DNA of 64,000 bases from Hyphomicrobiales bacterium (GCA_900465675.1 UBJR01000027.1:1-64000); one strand, 5' to 3'. Positions 51,233 through 60,806 are shown, numbered from the stretch's first letter. Notes: a model not told the origin generated them from the letters alone. Numbers and translations: made by a program.

Positions 51233-53713
51233 CTAGACCAGGATATCCGTTTCGGCTGCAACCGTCGTCTCAATGCGAGACTTCGCGGCGATTACGCCAG
51301 TGTAGAGGTCAACCTCGACTCCTGGAGCTTTCAACGTCACGACCAACGAATAGCGTGTCTTACGATTGACGATATCCTTGGCGGCTCGATTGCGCCACCA
51401 ACCTACAACTGGCTTCACACACAGCAGCTCACGGCTCAACAGCTCGATTGCGGGCCCTGACCAGACGTCGCAGTGCAGGGAGCCTGCCGAAATACTGCCC
51501 GGGCCAAACATCCATCGGGCATCGTCGGCGTGAATTGGTGCCCGCGCACCATCCTCGCGCTCTGCGGCATTGACCCGCTGCTTGAAGCGTTCGGCAAGCT
51601 CGCCTCGACGCTGTAGGTCGAAGCGCAGCCCGAAGGACTGGTAGCGCTGTGGATCGACATTGGCCGAGAACCCTGGATTGGGATCCACGAAGTACGACAG
51701 CGTGACCTTGAGCTCGACTACGGCGTTCTGTAGATCCTCCAAGATCGCAGCTGGAAGCGGGAGTTGGTAATAGTGGCACTCGTTGAATTCTCGCTGACCT
51801 TTCAGACGAAACGGCTGGATAGCGGCCTGAGCGACCAGCGCCAGATGGTCCTGCGCCGAAGCCGACGCCCGGTCGAAATCAGGTACCCCATAGCCGAACC
51901 GCCTCATCAGCGGGTACCGGTCCTTCTTTCCCGCAGGACTGTTCAGCTGCTCAAGCATTGGTTCGGTCCATTCGGCGCTATGAATCACAAGCGCCCTGAT
52001 GGTTTCCGGCCAATAGTTTGGGTGCTCGGCCGTGAGCTTTGCGACCATGCGCGCGGCTTGTGCGGTCGCAGCGCTAGTCGCCTGAAACGCGGTAACGGCG
52101 TTTGCGCCGGTTGTCGGCGATGTGGTTAGAAGTGATAGCGAATCTAGGCTGAGAACTTCTCGGCGAGCCGGGCTGAGTGCGCGATTACCGGCCTCCAGGA
52201 CGACTTCCGGCTTAATTGGCGCGCGGGCGTGAGCCCAATTGACACTCGTGCGGCTGTAAGGGCTGAGTTCTCCGGGGCTGGCAAGGCATGACCAATCTTC
52301 GTAGCCCACGTCGGAGATCTGATTGAGATCGGTGTATCCGCCGACGGTGATGGCGTTCCAAGCCTGACTCGGATCTTCGGCCGGGTAATCGTCCTGCCGG
52401 AAAATCCGAGCGTATTCAATCTCGGCTGGGACATTGCCGGCAGAAATGACGAATAACCTTTTCGGAGCCTCGTCGTCGTCTCCATTCATCGTGCCGGCCG
52501 CGGCTTGGTCGATCGCAGCGCTCCAAGTTGATGGGCGGGCACCGGAAACATTGTCGTTAGTCACCGCCATACAGAATATTCGGCTTCTCTCGGGTGCAGC
52601 GATCTCCGCCAGCGATACCGCGGTCTGGGTGATCACGCCGTAGGAGTGGGGATCGTTCGGGTCCATATCCTGCGGCGGCAAGAGCTTCACCGATTCCAGC
52701 CGATGGTTCAGCCGTCGCTCGGACCGATCGGATAGTGCGGCCGTCAAATCCCCGTGCAGGGCCAAGCCTGCCATAGCCGTGCCGTGGCTATGATGATCAT
52801 CGACGCCCCAGTCACGGTCGATTGCGTGCTGGTCGGCTGCAGCCAGGGCCGGCTCGATCAGCGAGTGGCCGCGATTGACTCCCGTATCCAAGACGCAGAC
52901 GGCAGGTACCTCGTTTCCAGGCCATATGATACGTCCGGCGAGATCGTCGACCCATTCGTTTTGGCTTTCCTGGGCGTCTTCAAGGAAGAACACCGGATTG
53001 TCGCTCGCGCGTCGAAGCTCGCTGACGACCCCGGTTGCGAAGGTCATCAACTCGATCGCTGCGCGGCGCGCGAGAACGGGGATCACAACCGCCTCCGGGA
53101 AATACAGCCGGCGATCGGCGGAGGCGGCACGCAGAGAGAGCCGGCGGCAAACGTCCTCAACGGCCGCTTCATTATCGCGATGCGCCCAGATAGCCCACCA
53201 CATCAGATGCTGAGGGTTGTCGGGCAGAGCACTAGGGTCGTCGGTCCAGAAGACTTCAAGGCGTGCGCGCCTGATCTCCTCGATTTTCTCTACGCGACTG
53301 GCATTTGGGGGATTACCCTTCGGGGAGAGGGGACCTGACAGATAATCATCGAGGATCTGCTGGATGGCTTCTCGCGCATTATCCGGAACATAGAGCGCCA
53401 CCGTGCGCACGTTGTCGCGGTCCTTAGTCGCCCCTGGGCGTATGCCCTGCTTCTTCCATTCTAAAACGTCGGCACTGGCGCCGGCCCGCAATTCAACTTC
53501 GATGTATCCGCCTGCGGCAGGTTCCAGTCTAGGATCTGCACCCCTGAGTTCAGTAATTGCGGCGAGCGCGACATCCAGTTCGTGGCTGAGTTTGCGTCCA
53601 TGCTCCGCACGGATGCGCGGGACGCTTGAACCACCGCTTCCTGTGCCGGTATAGGGGCTTGCGGTATGGAGCGCCGAAACATCAATGTGCGGAAGCGTGA
53701 ATCGGCCTGCCAT
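51233..53713 (-). CDS. ietS: Subtilisin-like serine protease IetS
   Basis: 826 residues. Peptidase S8 triad: Asp276 in VCVLDTGVNRGH, His310 in HSHGTAMAG, Asn427 oxyanion in ISAGN, and Ser547 in FQATSAATAQAA (the usual GTSxA with the Gly replaced by Ala). About 265 residues precede the catalytic domain and ~270 follow it, with no signal peptide, so it is cytoplasmic. An AAA ATPase gene ends 3 bp upstream: this pair is IetA-IetS, described on pTiC58 as a toxin-antitoxin-like stability/incompatibility module and later found to protect against phage. The protease is the toxic part. Convergent with the retron RT. Confidence 0.85.
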   Translation of the reverse strand: MAGRFTLPHIDVSALHTASPYTGTGSGGSSVPRIRAEHGRKLSHELDVALAAITELRGADPRLEPAAGGYIEVELRAGASADVLEWKKQGIRPGATKDRDNVRTVALYVPDNAREAIQQILDDYLSGPLSPKGNPPNASRVEKIEEIRRARLEVFWTDDPSALPDNPQHLMWWAIWAHRDNEAAVEDVCRRLSLRAASADRRLYFPEAVVIPVLARRAAIELMTFATGVVSELRRASDNPVFFLEDAQESQNEWVDDLAGRIIWPGNEVPAVCVLDTGVNRGHSLIEPALAAADQHAIDRDWGVDDHHSHGTAMAGLALHGDLTAALSDRSERRLNHRLESVKLLPPQDMDPNDPHSYGVITQTAVSLAEIAAPERSRIFCMAVTNDNVSGARPSTWSAAIDQAAAGTMNGDDDEAPKRLFVISAGNVPAEIEYARIFRQDDYPAEDPSQAWNAITVGGYTDLNQISDVGYEDWSCLASPGELSPYSRTSVNWAHARAPIKPEVVLEAGNRALSPARREVLSLDSLSLLTTSPTTGANAVTAFQATSAATAQAARMVAKLTAEHPNYWPETIRALVIHSAEWTEPMLEQLNSPAGKKDRYPLMRRFGYGVPDFDRASASAQDHLALVAQAAIQPFRLKGQREFNECHYYQLPLPAAILEDLQNAVVELKVTLSYFVDPNPGFSANVDPQRYQSFGLRFDLQRRGELAERFKQRVNAAEREDGARAPIHADDARWMFGPGSISAGSLHCDVWSGPAIELLSRELLCVKPVVGWWRNRAAKDIVNRKTRYSLVVTLKAPGVEVDLYTGVIAAKSRIETTVAAETDILV

Positions 53714-53716
53714 CGG

Positions 53717-54727
53717 TCAGTGTACACGCTTCTCATCGAGGAAAGCATCGCGCATCTCCCGACGCTGGTTAAGACGTTGCACGACGTCCTCAGTTGCAAT
53801 CGTCCTCCGTTCATCAAGGATCGCGGTTTTGACTGCATCATCGGCCGCGCGGACGATTTCGGATTGGCTGAGACCGTCGGCTGCCTTGACGATTTTCGTC
53901 CAGCCGAGCCTGGCTGATGACATCGGCTTGAGGTTGTTGACGATGATTTGCTTGATCTGGTCGGCCGTCGGCGCTTCAAACTCGAGGACGAGATCGTATC
54001 GACGCAACAGCGCTCGATCGAGAAGCGAGGGGTGATTGGTCGAACAAACAATGAGGCTGTCTGTCGAATTGCCCTCTTCCATGAACTGCAGGAATGAGTT
54101 GAGGACTCGGCGCATCTCGGCGACATCGTTCGTCGACGTTCTATGCGCGCCAACCGCGTCGAATTCGTCAAAGAGGTAGACGCCGCGGCGCTTTGCGGTT
54201 TCGTCGAAAACTAGCCTGAGCTTTGCTGCGGTCTCACCCATATAGCGTGTGATAAGTCCTTCCAGCCGGATCACGTAATATGGCAGATTGAGCTCGCCGG
54301 CCAGCGCTTCAGAGGACATCGTCTTGCCCGAACCAGGCGGCCCGACGAACAAAACCCGACGATTAGGAGTGCGGCCATGTTCCCGCAGCCAGTCACGCTT
54401 CCTCTGCTGCCGGATCATATCCTCGAGACTGTCGAGCAATCCCGGCGCCAAAACCATGTCCTTTAGCTTGAAGCGTGGCTCGCGAAGCTCGAGAAGTCCT
54501 TCGAGGTCGCCTCGAGGCGCCCCGAGAGGAATGGCAACACTTGCTCCTCGGGATTTGCGGGCCCGGGCCTTGTCAACCTCGGCTCGCATTTCATCAGCCG
54601 TAGTCCTGTGTCCCTGACGGGCTTCGGATGCGGCGATCTGGAGAGCAATCGAGAAAAACAGGTCATCGTCGCCCTCAGCGCGACTTCGCAACATGGCAAG
54701 GATTTGCTTGGCGTTCGACACAGTCAT
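53717..54727 (-). CDS. ietA: AAA+ ATPase IetA
   Basis: 336 residues from the ATG at 54727, which has AGAGAG upstream; an in-frame GTG at 54796 would add 23 residues. Helical N-domain (LAMLRSRAEGDDDLFFSIAL then QIAASEARQGHRTTADEMR), then an FtsH-like AAA domain with VLFVGPPGSGKT, YMGETAAKLRLVFDE, YLFDEFDAVGAHR (Walker B), STNHPSLLDRALLRRYDLVL (sensor 1 and Arg finger). Partner of the subtilase downstream, probably keeping it inactive or feeding it substrates. Confidence 0.85.
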   Translation of the reverse strand: MTVSNAKQILAMLRSRAEGDDDLFFSIALQIAASEARQGHRTTADEMRAEVDKARARKSRGASVAIPLGAPRGDLEGLLELREPRFKLKDMVLAPGLLDSLEDMIRQQRKRDWLREHGRTPNRRVLFVGPPGSGKTMSSEALAGELNLPYYVIRLEGLITRYMGETAAKLRLVFDETAKRRGVYLFDEFDAVGAHRTSTNDVAEMRRVLNSFLQFMEEGNSTDSLIVCSTNHPSLLDRALLRRYDLVLEFEAPTADQIKQIIVNNLKPMSSARLGWTKIVKAADGLSQSEIVRAADDAVKTAILDERRTIATEDVVQRLNQRREMRDAFLDEKRVH

Positions 54728-54796
54728 TCTCTCTTCGTTGAGCCATTCTAATACAAAACGGGGCGGCAATATAAGGCGGTGGCGGAGGTCATCCAC

Positions 54797-55019
54797 ACTG
54801 GGATCGTGCGTCGGAAGCTACAATATTTCCTTACCAGGTACGGCGTAGCTTCGTTCGCAGCGCAGGTAGACCTCCATTCAATTCGAGCTGTCCAACAAGC
54901 TTTCGACGATCGAAGTTAGAACATATTAGGAACGTTGACCATGTTGCAAGCAAAGCTTTTTATCATTTGGAATCAGGACTTCATGCAAACGGATGCACGG
55001 GTCGAAGGTTCGAACCCCT
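54797..55019. other. Intergenic, no gene recognised
   Basis: Gene-free stretch upstream of ietA containing a tRNA T-arm-like segment (GGTTCGAACC near 55008) but no complete tRNA. It may be a decayed attachment site; nothing else seen. Confidence 0.3.
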
Positions 55020-55256
55020 TCAAGAGCGCGATGCCAACTCGCCAAGATCGGCAAGACCGCGATGCAGGGACATGGCAGTGTCCAATTCCTGCCTGGTGTC
55101 ATGTCCCTCGCGATACAGGTTTATGATGATCGCAGCGGCAAGCTCAGCCTCTGCGCTGTTCTTGGTCACATGGTGAGTTTCCAGCCAGTCTTTGAATGAT
55201 TGGTCGATAACCGACAATTCGTTCGGACCGAATGACGTTTCTAAAAATGCGCGCAT
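55020..55256 (-). CDS. Small conserved-looking rhizobial protein
   Basis: 78 residues (MRAFLETSFGPNELSVIDQS, later EAELAAAIIINLYREGHDTR). The start is set by AAGGGA about 7 nt upstream. Helical, acidic; it resembles short proteins repeatedly found near stress and signalling genes of rhizobia. The function is unknown. Confidence 0.6.
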   Translation of the reverse strand: MRAFLETSFGPNELSVIDQSFKDWLETHHVTKNSAEAELAAAIIINLYREGHDTRQELDTAMSLHRGLADLGELASRS

Positions 55257-55459
55257 ACCCGTTCCCTTCTCGCGGCGCCCATATGGGAAATCAGCCAGAA
55301 AGGGTCAAGTCTGCTGCTTTGGTGAGCTGAAATCGGTAGCGGTCTGTCGGATTAGAAGCTGATTTCATTGCGAAAAGACCTTGCTGCGACCATCTCACGC
55401 TATACATTGAGCACTGGGACGAACGTTTGCGACGTCGCAACGATTTATAGTGGGCGCCG

Positions 55460-57271
55460 ATGCAGAACGAAACGGGGACAACTTTCGCAGGGCAAGACGA
55501 AATTTCTCGAATGCTTGAGCGGGGAGACTGGGACCAGTCCATGCTTGGCCCGCCTTCGGTTTGGCCTGCCTGCCTGAGATCCGCTGTCGACATTATGCTG
55601 CCTTCCATGGCGCAGATCGTTTTGTTCTGGGGACCGGACTTCGTCGCCCTGTACAACGCACCCTATGCGCCGTCGATCGGACAACGGCACCCGAAGGCTT
55701 TCGGTCGACCGGCACGAGAAAACTGGAGCGAGCTATGGGACGACCTCGAACCGCTCCTGCGCCAGGTGTTGGATAGAGGCGAGACGGTCGCCGCCAAGGA
55801 CCGCCCATTTTATATCGAGCGGCACGGCTACCCGGAAACTGTCTATTTTGACATTTCTTATTCCCCGGTCCGCGATGAAAACGGGACGGTTTGCGGCGTC
55901 TTCTGCATTGTCAACGAGACCACAGATCGCGTCCGCGCCGATCGGGCGCTCCAGGCAAGCGAAGAACGGCTGCGGGCGGTAATATCGCAGTCGGCGGCCG
56001 GGATTGGCCAAGGGAGCCTCAATGGCGAGATCCTGCACGTCAACAAGCGGTTTTGCGAGATTGTTGGCTACGAGGAACAGGAGCTGCTCGGCAAGAACAT
56101 CCGCGACATCACCTATGCCGACGATATGCCCGAGCAGACCCGATTGTACGAGCGGCTTGCACAGGCCGGCGAGAGCTTCGATCTCGAAAAGCGATATGTC
56201 CGAAAAGATGGCAGTCTCGTCTGGGTGAACAATACCGTCTCGCCGCTTCGAGACGATAGCGGGAGGATTCGCCAGGTTGCGGTCGTCTCGATCGATATAA
56301 GCGAACGCAAAAAAGGGCAGGAGGTCGAGCGCCAGCTGGCGTCCATCATTGCATCTTCCAATGATGCCATCCTAGGCATCGATCTCGATATGACTATCAC
56401 GTCCTGGAACGCCTCGGCGGAGAGGCTCTACGGTTACAAGGCGGACGAGATCATCGGTCAGTCCGTACTGATCCTTGTGCCTGCTGATCGGATCGACGAG
56501 GAGCCGACGCTTTTGAACCGTGTCAGGGCCGGATCGACGGTGGAGCCTTACGAAACCAGACGCCGTCACAAAGATGGGCATCTCGTCGATGTTCTCCTCA
56601 GCGTCTCGCCAATCTACGACAGTGCCGGCCGGATCATCGGCGCATCTAAGATCGCTCACGATATTTCGGCGAAAAAGGAAGCGGATCGGCTTCAGGCGGT
56701 GCTGATCGGCGAGTTGCACCACCGGGTGAAGAATGTCTTTGCGACGGTCATGGCGATTGCCCGTCAGACCCTGGCAAAAGATGCTGAGGCCAGCGGTGCG
56801 GTTACCGCTTTCGAGGCTCGCCTTTCGGCCATGGCACATGCCCACGACCTTCTTGCCGAGGGGCATTGGCAGAGTGCCGATCTCAAGGCTGTGGTAGAGC
56901 AGGCTATCGCTCCATATCCTTCGGAGCGGTTTGATGTTTCTGGCGATCCGGTCTTGCTGCCGCAAAAAGTCGTTGCGTCACTCTCGCTTGCTCTCCATGA
57001 ACTCGGCACAAATGCTGCCAAATATGGTGCACTCTCCAATGCGACAGGCAGAATTGCCATCAGCTGGAGCTTCGCTAAAGAGACCGGAGATCTTCGCCTC
57101 GTTTGGAGGGAGATGGACGGACCGGAGGTTCTCCCTCCGACCCGCAAGGGCTTCGGGTCCCGCCTCGTCGAACGCTTGTTGGCCGCGGAGCTGAACGGCA
57201 AATCGACAATCGCCTATGATCCGTCCGGTGTGATTTGCGAGATCGAGGCGACGATAACGTCTTTGCCCTGA
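55460..57271 (+). CDS. PAS-domain HWE-type sensor histidine kinase
   Basis: 603 residues, no membrane segments. An N-terminal GAF/PAS-like domain (~20-145), then two PAS domains (~155-285 with EILHVNKRFCEIVGY; ~290-410 with SWNASAERLYGY), then the HWE kinase core: ELHHRVKNVFATVMAIARQT with the phospho-acceptor His, LHELGTNAAKYGAL N-box, and LVWREMDGP with the Trp-x-Glu. HWE kinases in alphaproteobacteria feed light, redox or general stress pathways. Co-directional with the LOV kinase that follows after 62 bp. Confidence 0.9.
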   Translation: MQNETGTTFAGQDEISRMLERGDWDQSMLGPPSVWPACLRSAVDIMLPSMAQIVLFWGPDFVALYNAPYAPSIGQRHPKAFGRPARENWSELWDDLEPLLRQVLDRGETVAAKDRPFYIERHGYPETVYFDISYSPVRDENGTVCGVFCIVNETTDRVRADRALQASEERLRAVISQSAAGIGQGSLNGEILHVNKRFCEIVGYEEQELLGKNIRDITYADDMPEQTRLYERLAQAGESFDLEKRYVRKDGSLVWVNNTVSPLRDDSGRIRQVAVVSIDISERKKGQEVERQLASIIASSNDAILGIDLDMTITSWNASAERLYGYKADEIIGQSVLILVPADRIDEEPTLLNRVRAGSTVEPYETRRRHKDGHLVDVLLSVSPIYDSAGRIIGASKIAHDISAKKEADRLQAVLIGELHHRVKNVFATVMAIARQTLAKDAEASGAVTAFEARLSAMAHAHDLLAEGHWQSADLKAVVEQAIAPYPSERFDVSGDPVLLPQKVVASLSLALHELGTNAAKYGALSNATGRIAISWSFAKETGDLRLVWREMDGPEVLPPTRKGFGSRLVERLLAAELNGKSTIAYDPSGVICEIEATITSLP

Positions 57272-57333
57272 CAAAAACCGGAACCAATTCCCCAGCCGCG
57301 GCATTTGTTGCGGACAATACGATCAGGACCCCC

Positions 57334-58461
57334 ATGCAAGAAGAGGATCAATATCAGACCGATGCCCGCAACGCCGGCGACCGTCTCGTCGCCGGACATG
57401 TAAGCGAGGATCCATTTGCGGCCGCGTTCAAGGCGACCCGGATGCCCATGATCGTCACCGATCCGAACCAGTCCGACAATCCGATCATCTTCTGCAACGA
57501 AGCCTTCCGAAGGCTCACGGGCTACAGAGACGACGAGATAATCGGGCGCAATTGCCGTTTCCTGCAGGGTCCAGAGACTGACAAAGCAACGATCGCGAGG
57601 ATCCGGGAGGGCATCGCGGCCGGCCACGACGTTGCTGTCGATATTCTTAATTACCGAAAAGACGGCACTACGTTTTGGAACGCGGTATTTATCAGCCCCG
57701 TCCGGGACGAGGCCGGGACAATCATCTATTTCTTTGCGTCCCAGCTCGATTTCACAACGGTCAAGAGCCGGGAAGCAGATCTCGCGGCTGCGCGCCATGA
57801 GGCGGAGGCGGAGGTGGCAAAAAACACCGCCACCCTTAAGGCGGCACTGGAGGCGCGCACGCTGCTGGTCCACGAGGTGGACCATCGGGTGAAAAACAAC
57901 CTGCTGACGATGGCTTCCATCGTAAAAATGCAGGCACGCATCACCACCGATTATCGGCAAAGGCAGACACTCATGTCGGTCCTCAACCGGATCGAGGCCC
58001 TCAGTACAGTTCAGCGAAAGCTGTTCACGCTCGACGACGTGTCGAAGTTCGATATCTCAGAGTTCACAAAGGAATTGGTGACAGATCTTGTCGATGCCAC
58101 TGGCCGCAACGACATCCGTCTGTCTTTAGATCTTTCGCCGCTGCTCGTGCCCGCTGTCAAAGCCACGCCTTTGTCGCTGATCGTCAATGAGTTGGTCGGC
58201 GATGCAGTTCGACGCGGCCTCATGGACGGCGGCGGCGACATCCATGTGGTGGTCAAACGCCTCAACGGTCACTTTTTGATCCGTGTCGAGGACACATCCG
58301 AACCAGTTGAGCCTGATATTGAAAGCACCGAGCTCGGACGCATGTTGATCGAGGCGTCTGCTTTGCAGCTCGGCGCCGAAATCGAACGGAAACAGGATGG
58401 CCGCAAGACGGTTGTCGACGTGGTGCTACTTGTCGGCGACAAACAGGAGAATACGCATTGA
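57334..58461 (+). CDS. LOV-domain sensor histidine kinase
   Basis: 375 residues. The LOV domain (~30-140) has GRNCRFLQGP with Cys74, which forms the flavin adduct on blue light, and NEAFRRLTGY and DILNYRKDGTTFWN before and after it. Kinase core: LVHEVDHRVKNNLLTM with His184, and NELVGDAVRRGLMDGG as N-box, of the HisKA_2/HWE type seen in rhizobial LOV kinases. Short linker coiled coil (~145-175). ATG at 57334 follows AGGA. Downstream receiver protein overlaps its stop, so both form a light-signalling pair. Confidence 0.9.
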   Translation: MQEEDQYQTDARNAGDRLVAGHVSEDPFAAAFKATRMPMIVTDPNQSDNPIIFCNEAFRRLTGYRDDEIIGRNCRFLQGPETDKATIARIREGIAAGHDVAVDILNYRKDGTTFWNAVFISPVRDEAGTIIYFFASQLDFTTVKSREADLAAARHEAEAEVAKNTATLKAALEARTLLVHEVDHRVKNNLLTMASIVKMQARITTDYRQRQTLMSVLNRIEALSTVQRKLFTLDDVSKFDISEFTKELVTDLVDATGRNDIRLSLDLSPLLVPAVKATPLSLIVNELVGDAVRRGLMDGGGDIHVVVKRLNGHFLIRVEDTSEPVEPDIESTELGRMLIEASALQLGAEIERKQDGRKTVVDVVLLVGDKQENTH

Positions 58462-58871
58462 AAGTGATGATCGTCGAAGACGAAATGCTGCTCGCCATGG
58501 AGCTTGAAAGTGAGGTGGAGATGGCGGGCCATCAGGTCACAGGACTTGCCATGAGCAGCAGCCAGGCGCGTGAGCAGATCTGCACTTCGAAGCCGGATTT
58601 CGCATTCGTCGATATCCATCTCATGGATGGCCCGACCGGGATCGACGTGGGTCGTGAACTAGCAGCGGCGGGCATTCCCTATGTCTTCGTGAGCGGTAAT
58701 ATTAAAAAGATCCCCGAAGGCTTTGTCGGCGCCCTTGGTGCAATCGAAAAGCCTTACACGATGAACGGAATGAAAAATGCCCTGACTTACATTTCCGCAA
58801 TCGTCGAAGGCGACGAGAGTGGGTCGCCGCCCGCAAGTCTGGTTCTGGCGGAAGATGCGCATGTCGCGTAG
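58458..58871 (+). CDS. Receiver-only response regulator
   Basis: 137 residues, receiver domain only: MKVMIVEDEMLLAMELESEV (acidic pocket), Asp in AFVDIHLMDG, VFVSGN (Ser), AIEKPYTMNG (Lys). The start is TTG (58458) overlapping the LOV-kinase stop, with AGGAG 9 nt upstream; GTG at 58464 and ATG at 58467 are alternatives. Likely phosphorylated by the LOV kinase and acting by protein contact. Confidence 0.85.
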   Translation: MKVMIVEDEMLLAMELESEVEMAGHQVTGLAMSSSQAREQICTSKPDFAFVDIHLMDGPTGIDVGRELAAAGIPYVFVSGNIKKIPEGFVGALGAIEKPYTMNGMKNALTYISAIVEGDESGSPPASLVLAEDAHVA

Positions 58872-59115
58872 CGGTTTGGCTAAGACGCAAGGAGGAGCGT
58901 CGCCCCAACTGGCCTTTGGTCGCCGACGGCCAATCGTTTGAGGGCTCGTCGATCTGATGATCTGGGATCTCGTCCATCCTATCACGAGGCTGGGCAGATT
59001 CCTTCTCGATCATGTAGATCACCGCGGATCTCTCGGCACCTTTAGCGACGAGCTCATCGATCAACGCGTGCAGCCTCGGTTTGACCTCTTTCAAAATGTT
59101 TTGGTTGTCACTCAT
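58702..59115 (-). CDS. Small protein, 3' part uncertain
   Basis: The frame starting at 59115 with MSDNQNILKEVKPRLHALID followed by ELVAKGAERSAVIYMIEKES has a strong ribosome site (GGGAGGAATTG). The first ~60 residues look like a genuine small helical protein. The frame then continues ~75 residues antisense to the receiver gene, which is suspicious. Possibly a stop has been lost. No family recognised. Confidence 0.4.
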   Translation of the reverse strand: MSDNQNILKEVKPRLHALIDELVAKGAERSAVIYMIEKESAQPRDRMDEIPDHQIDEPSNDWPSATKGQLGRRSSLRLSQTATRHAHLPPEPDLRAATHSRRLRRLRKCKSGHFSFRSSCKAFRLHQGRRQSLRGSF

Positions 59116-59258
59116 CAATTCCTCCCATTTTTGCTTAAGTCTTGCTCGCCGTCGAGGTAATGATGGCATCAGGCATCCTGGTGGTCGGTTGCGATTGCGC
59201 AGTTGCTAGCATCGGCATCCTCGGCTTGACGGTATGCTCAGCGTAGGACGTCATCGTG

Positions 59259-59627
59259 TTAGATCATTTCGCGTATCGCGTGAATCACGCGTGAGGGATC
59301 ATAGGGCTTACTGAAAAAGCGGCCGACGAACGGAAGGGTATCATCGCTCATGTGGCGATGACCCGATGTCACGATGATCTTGACTGGTGGCCATCGATCT
59401 CGAACCGCGGCCGCAAGTTTCAAGCCATCCATGCTGCCAGGCATATCGATATCGGTGAACATCAGACGAACCTCCGGATGTGCGTCGAGCAGGCTGATGG
59501 CGTCGTCAGCGTTCGATGCTTCCAGCACATGAAAACCGTCGTCCTCTAGCAATAGCGCAATATCCATCCGAACGAGAGCCTCGTCCTCCACGATCAGGAC
59601 CGTTATACCGTTGCCGCCCATCCCCAA
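59259..59627 (-). CDS. Receiver-only response regulator
   Basis: 122 residues. ITVLIVEDEALVRMDIALLL (acidic pair), Asp in LMFTDIDMPGSMDG, IIVTSGH (Thr/Ser) and FFSKPYDP (Lys) make a complete receiver with no output domain. Of the CpdR/FixJ-receiver type common beside HWE kinases. Preceded by a possible extracytoplasmic-sigma promoter at 59675-59699. The HWE kinase encoded upstream in the same direction is a candidate partner. Confidence 0.85.
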   Translation of the reverse strand: MGMGGNGITVLIVEDEALVRMDIALLLEDDGFHVLEASNADDAISLLDAHPEVRLMFTDIDMPGSMDGLKLAAAVRDRWPPVKIIVTSGHRHMSDDTLPFVGRFFSKPYDPSRVIHAIREMI

Positions 59628-59674
59628 CGCTCCATCATGATTTACAGGCAGATAAAATGGTCCAAGAGTATGAT

Positions 59675-59699
59675 AACGTCTCTCGTACGAATATGATCC
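59675..59699 (-). promoter_or_regulatory. Possible EcfG-type general stress promoter
   Basis: On the minus strand GGATC, 16 nt, CGTT. The alphaproteobacterial general stress sigma EcfG recognises GGAAC-N16/17-CGTT, so this has one mismatch. It lies about 50 bp before the receiver start. Weak evidence by itself. Confidence 0.3.
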
Positions 59700-59756
59700 G
59701 CCAGGTTCGGGAATGTCTTCAGTAAGTGTTTAAACCTTCCGATAACGGATACTGTA

Positions 59757-60806
59757 TCAAACAGCTTCTGCCGACTGCCGCACAAGTCTTGCTAGCGGAC
59801 CCGCGGCGTGGCATCGAAACCCATTGCCATCGAACGTGATCGTCGGCGCTGCCCCCAAGAGCGAGGCGAGAGCCGAGCGAACATATTTTGTGCCGTAGCC
59901 CTGCCGCGTTGGTTGAACGACTTTGGGGCCGCCCGATTCGATCCAGTTCATTGAAAACACGGGCGGATCTTCCTCCGAAACGGACCAGGCAATGTTGATG
60001 CTGCCGTCGCCCTGAGACAGTGCGCCGTACTTGATGGCATTCGTCGTCAGTTCGTGGAGGCAAAGGGCGATGGTTGTCGCAGCGATCCGTCCGACAAGGA
60101 GGTCCGGGCCGGCAATAGTGATCCGCGTCAAGCTCTCACCGTTATAGGGTGCGACGGTTACAGCGATCACGGATAACAGTGAGATTTCGTCTCCGCCTGC
60201 TTCGAACACTGCGGTGTGGACGTCGGACAGAGCACGAAGCCGGCCTGTGAAATCTGCCGCAAGCTCATCAACCGTAGACGCGCCGCGTCGCGTCATTTGA
60301 AAGATTGAGGTGACGCTGGCAAGAATGTTCTTAATGCGATGATTGAGCTCCAGCCGCAACTCGACTTCGCGCTCAATGGCATCGCGCACCTGCTTCTGGC
60401 GCAATCGGACGAGCAGATTGGTCTGGATGCTATTGGCCAGCTCCAGTCGCGCGATTGGGCGTGTATAGAATAGGAGGCGGGCGCTCGGCCAGGCGCTTTG
60501 AAGCTGAGTGCGGATCTGTGCAATGGGAGCCGCGCGCTCAAGCAGGACCACGATTGGCACTTCGGACCAATCAGGCTGGTCGGCGAGATGATGGCCGATC
60601 GTTGCAACGACATGCGGGCTTAGCGCCTCATGGGTGATGAGGATGACGCCGGGCGAAAGCGCCAGATTTTCAGCCAAATCCTCGCCAGCCTGGCCGTGCC
60701 GGACCGCGACGTTCTGCTCCTGCAAGGAAGCCGCGATGTACTCGGCGTCCTTGCGAAACGGGGCAATTATGAGCACCCAATCCAGTTCACTCGGTGTTTC
60801 ATTCAT
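59757..60806 (-). CDS. HWE-type histidine kinase with degenerate receiver-like domain
   Basis: 349 residues. The N-terminal ~120 residues (WVLIIAPFRKDAEYIAASLQ, then VILITHEAL) have a receiver-like fold pattern without a clear phospho-Asp. Then ELRLELNHRIKNILASVTSI (His~155), LHELTTNAIKYGALSQG (N-box) and SMNWIESGGP (W-x-E). Soluble. Starts in a 4-nt overlap with the KaiC-like gene, so it is coupled to it. The combination suggests a KaiC-like module signalling through this kinase to the receiver encoded next. Confidence 0.85.
   Translation of the reverse strand: MNETPSELDWVLIIAPFRKDAEYIAASLQEQNVAVRHGQAGEDLAENLALSPGVILITHEALSPHVVATIGHHLADQPDWSEVPIVVLLERAAPIAQIRTQLQSAWPSARLLFYTRPIARLELANSIQTNLLVRLRQKQVRDAIEREVELRLELNHRIKNILASVTSIFQMTRRGASTVDELAADFTGRLRALSDVHTAVFEAGGDEISLLSVIAVTVAPYNGESLTRITIAGPDLLVGRIAATTIALCLHELTTNAIKYGALSQGDGSINIAWSVSEEDPPVFSMNWIESGGPKVVQPTRQGYGTKYVRSALASLLGAAPTITFDGNGFRCHAAGPLARLVRQSAEAV

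Noticed and set aside
54960..55030. tRNA-like T-arm sequence GGTTCGAACC with flanking pairing
   Set aside because: The T-loop would have 8 rather than 7 nt, and no D-arm, anticodon arm or acceptor stem can be drawn, so I do not call a tRNA gene.
55425..55455. EcfG-like promoter before the PAS kinase (GAAC, 16 nt, CGAT)
   Set aside because: Two mismatches to the consensus in a short motif; not better than chance.
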